A stretch of DNA of 64,000 nucleotides from Harmonia axyridis (lineage: Eukaryota; Arthropoda; Insecta; Coleoptera; Coccinellidae), in the NCBI RefSeq assembly GCF_914767665.1, contig NC_059505.1, forward strand, positions 34,097,506 through 34,161,505. The letters are read 5' to 3'. Below the pieces are notes generated by a model. The model saw nothing but the letters and a program-made list of their open reading frames with translations, ran no database searches and was not told the origin of the DNA. Made by a program: the position numbers and the translations under genes. Positions 63,899-64,000 of this stretch are shown in pieces (positions within the stretch are counted from its first letter, which is position 1; each line of letters starts with the position of its first letter).

Positions 63899-64000
63899 CT
63901 CAGAGTAATAAACATAGATAGACGTCATTTCCAGCAAGCAAATTTAGTCCCCAACATGAACTATCAAATTTGACATAAGGTGCGCGGAAATGAAAACATA
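63899..64000. mobile_element. MITE family X copy D, cut by window end
   Basis: It starts CTCAGAGTAATAAACATAGA, the family end. It then has AGTCCCCAACATGAACTATC and AAATTTGACAT as in copy A, in the same orientation as A. About 10 bases are missing after the terminal repeat. It continues past the window. Confidence 0.85.

Overview
This is AT-rich eukaryotic nuclear DNA from an insect, probably a beetle. The order is inferred from gene type and repeat style and is not proven. Spliced genes, GT-AG introns and many short transposons are visible. There are no prokaryotic operons, no CRISPR array, and no rRNA or tRNA that I could recognise.

The main host gene is an ABC transporter subfamily G half-transporter (ABCG8-like, sterolin type) on the minus strand. 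I could phase 14 coding exons (46014 down to 25688; 2787 nt, 928 codons plus stop). They have a likely TATA-box promoter and 5' UTR exon near 47.5 kb and a poly(A) signal at 25575-25580. Its nucleotide-binding domain looks catalytically dead: Walker A, the signature motif and the Walker B glutamate are all altered. A broken second copy of its last exon lies 4-5 kb downstream at 20.4-21.35 kb. Other host-like coding pieces are small: two plus-strand exons (5.0 and 8.5 kb), three possible minus-strand exons (9.5, 13.7 and 21.7 kb), and a plus-strand first exon at 63.3 kb that resembles the start of an alpha-arrestin.

Most of the rest is mobile DNA, much of it inside the ABCG introns. Coding intron 3 holds a Tc1-like relic and a rearranged piggyBac array (38.0-43.0 kb). 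The array has one complete piggyBac, then a 308-bp copy of its 5' end in inverted orientation, then a second identical body. Every junction is a TTAA. The breakpoint TTAA lies inside the transposase intron, so copy 2 has lost its start exon and its promoter faces the wrong way. This is what self-insertion into an internal TTAA would leave. Intron 8 holds a non-LTR element nested head-on inside an older relative with a 14-bp target duplication. Introns 1, 2, 4, 10, 12 and 13 hold Tc1, mariner, MITE and palindromic elements.

Right of the ABCG gene (48-52 kb) are tandem 3' ends of a jockey-like retrotransposon and a Crypton-like tyrosine-recombinase gene with the full R-H-R-H-Y set, one small intron and two frameshifts at A-runs. 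Left of it (0-25 kb) are two short hAT elements that keep only the C-terminal dimerisation domain, several mariners, long fold-back elements, and a GC-rich MITE family whose end has expanded into a 39-bp minisatellite. A MITE family with 8-bp target duplications occurs four times (26.3, 53.7, 61.8 and 63.9 kb).
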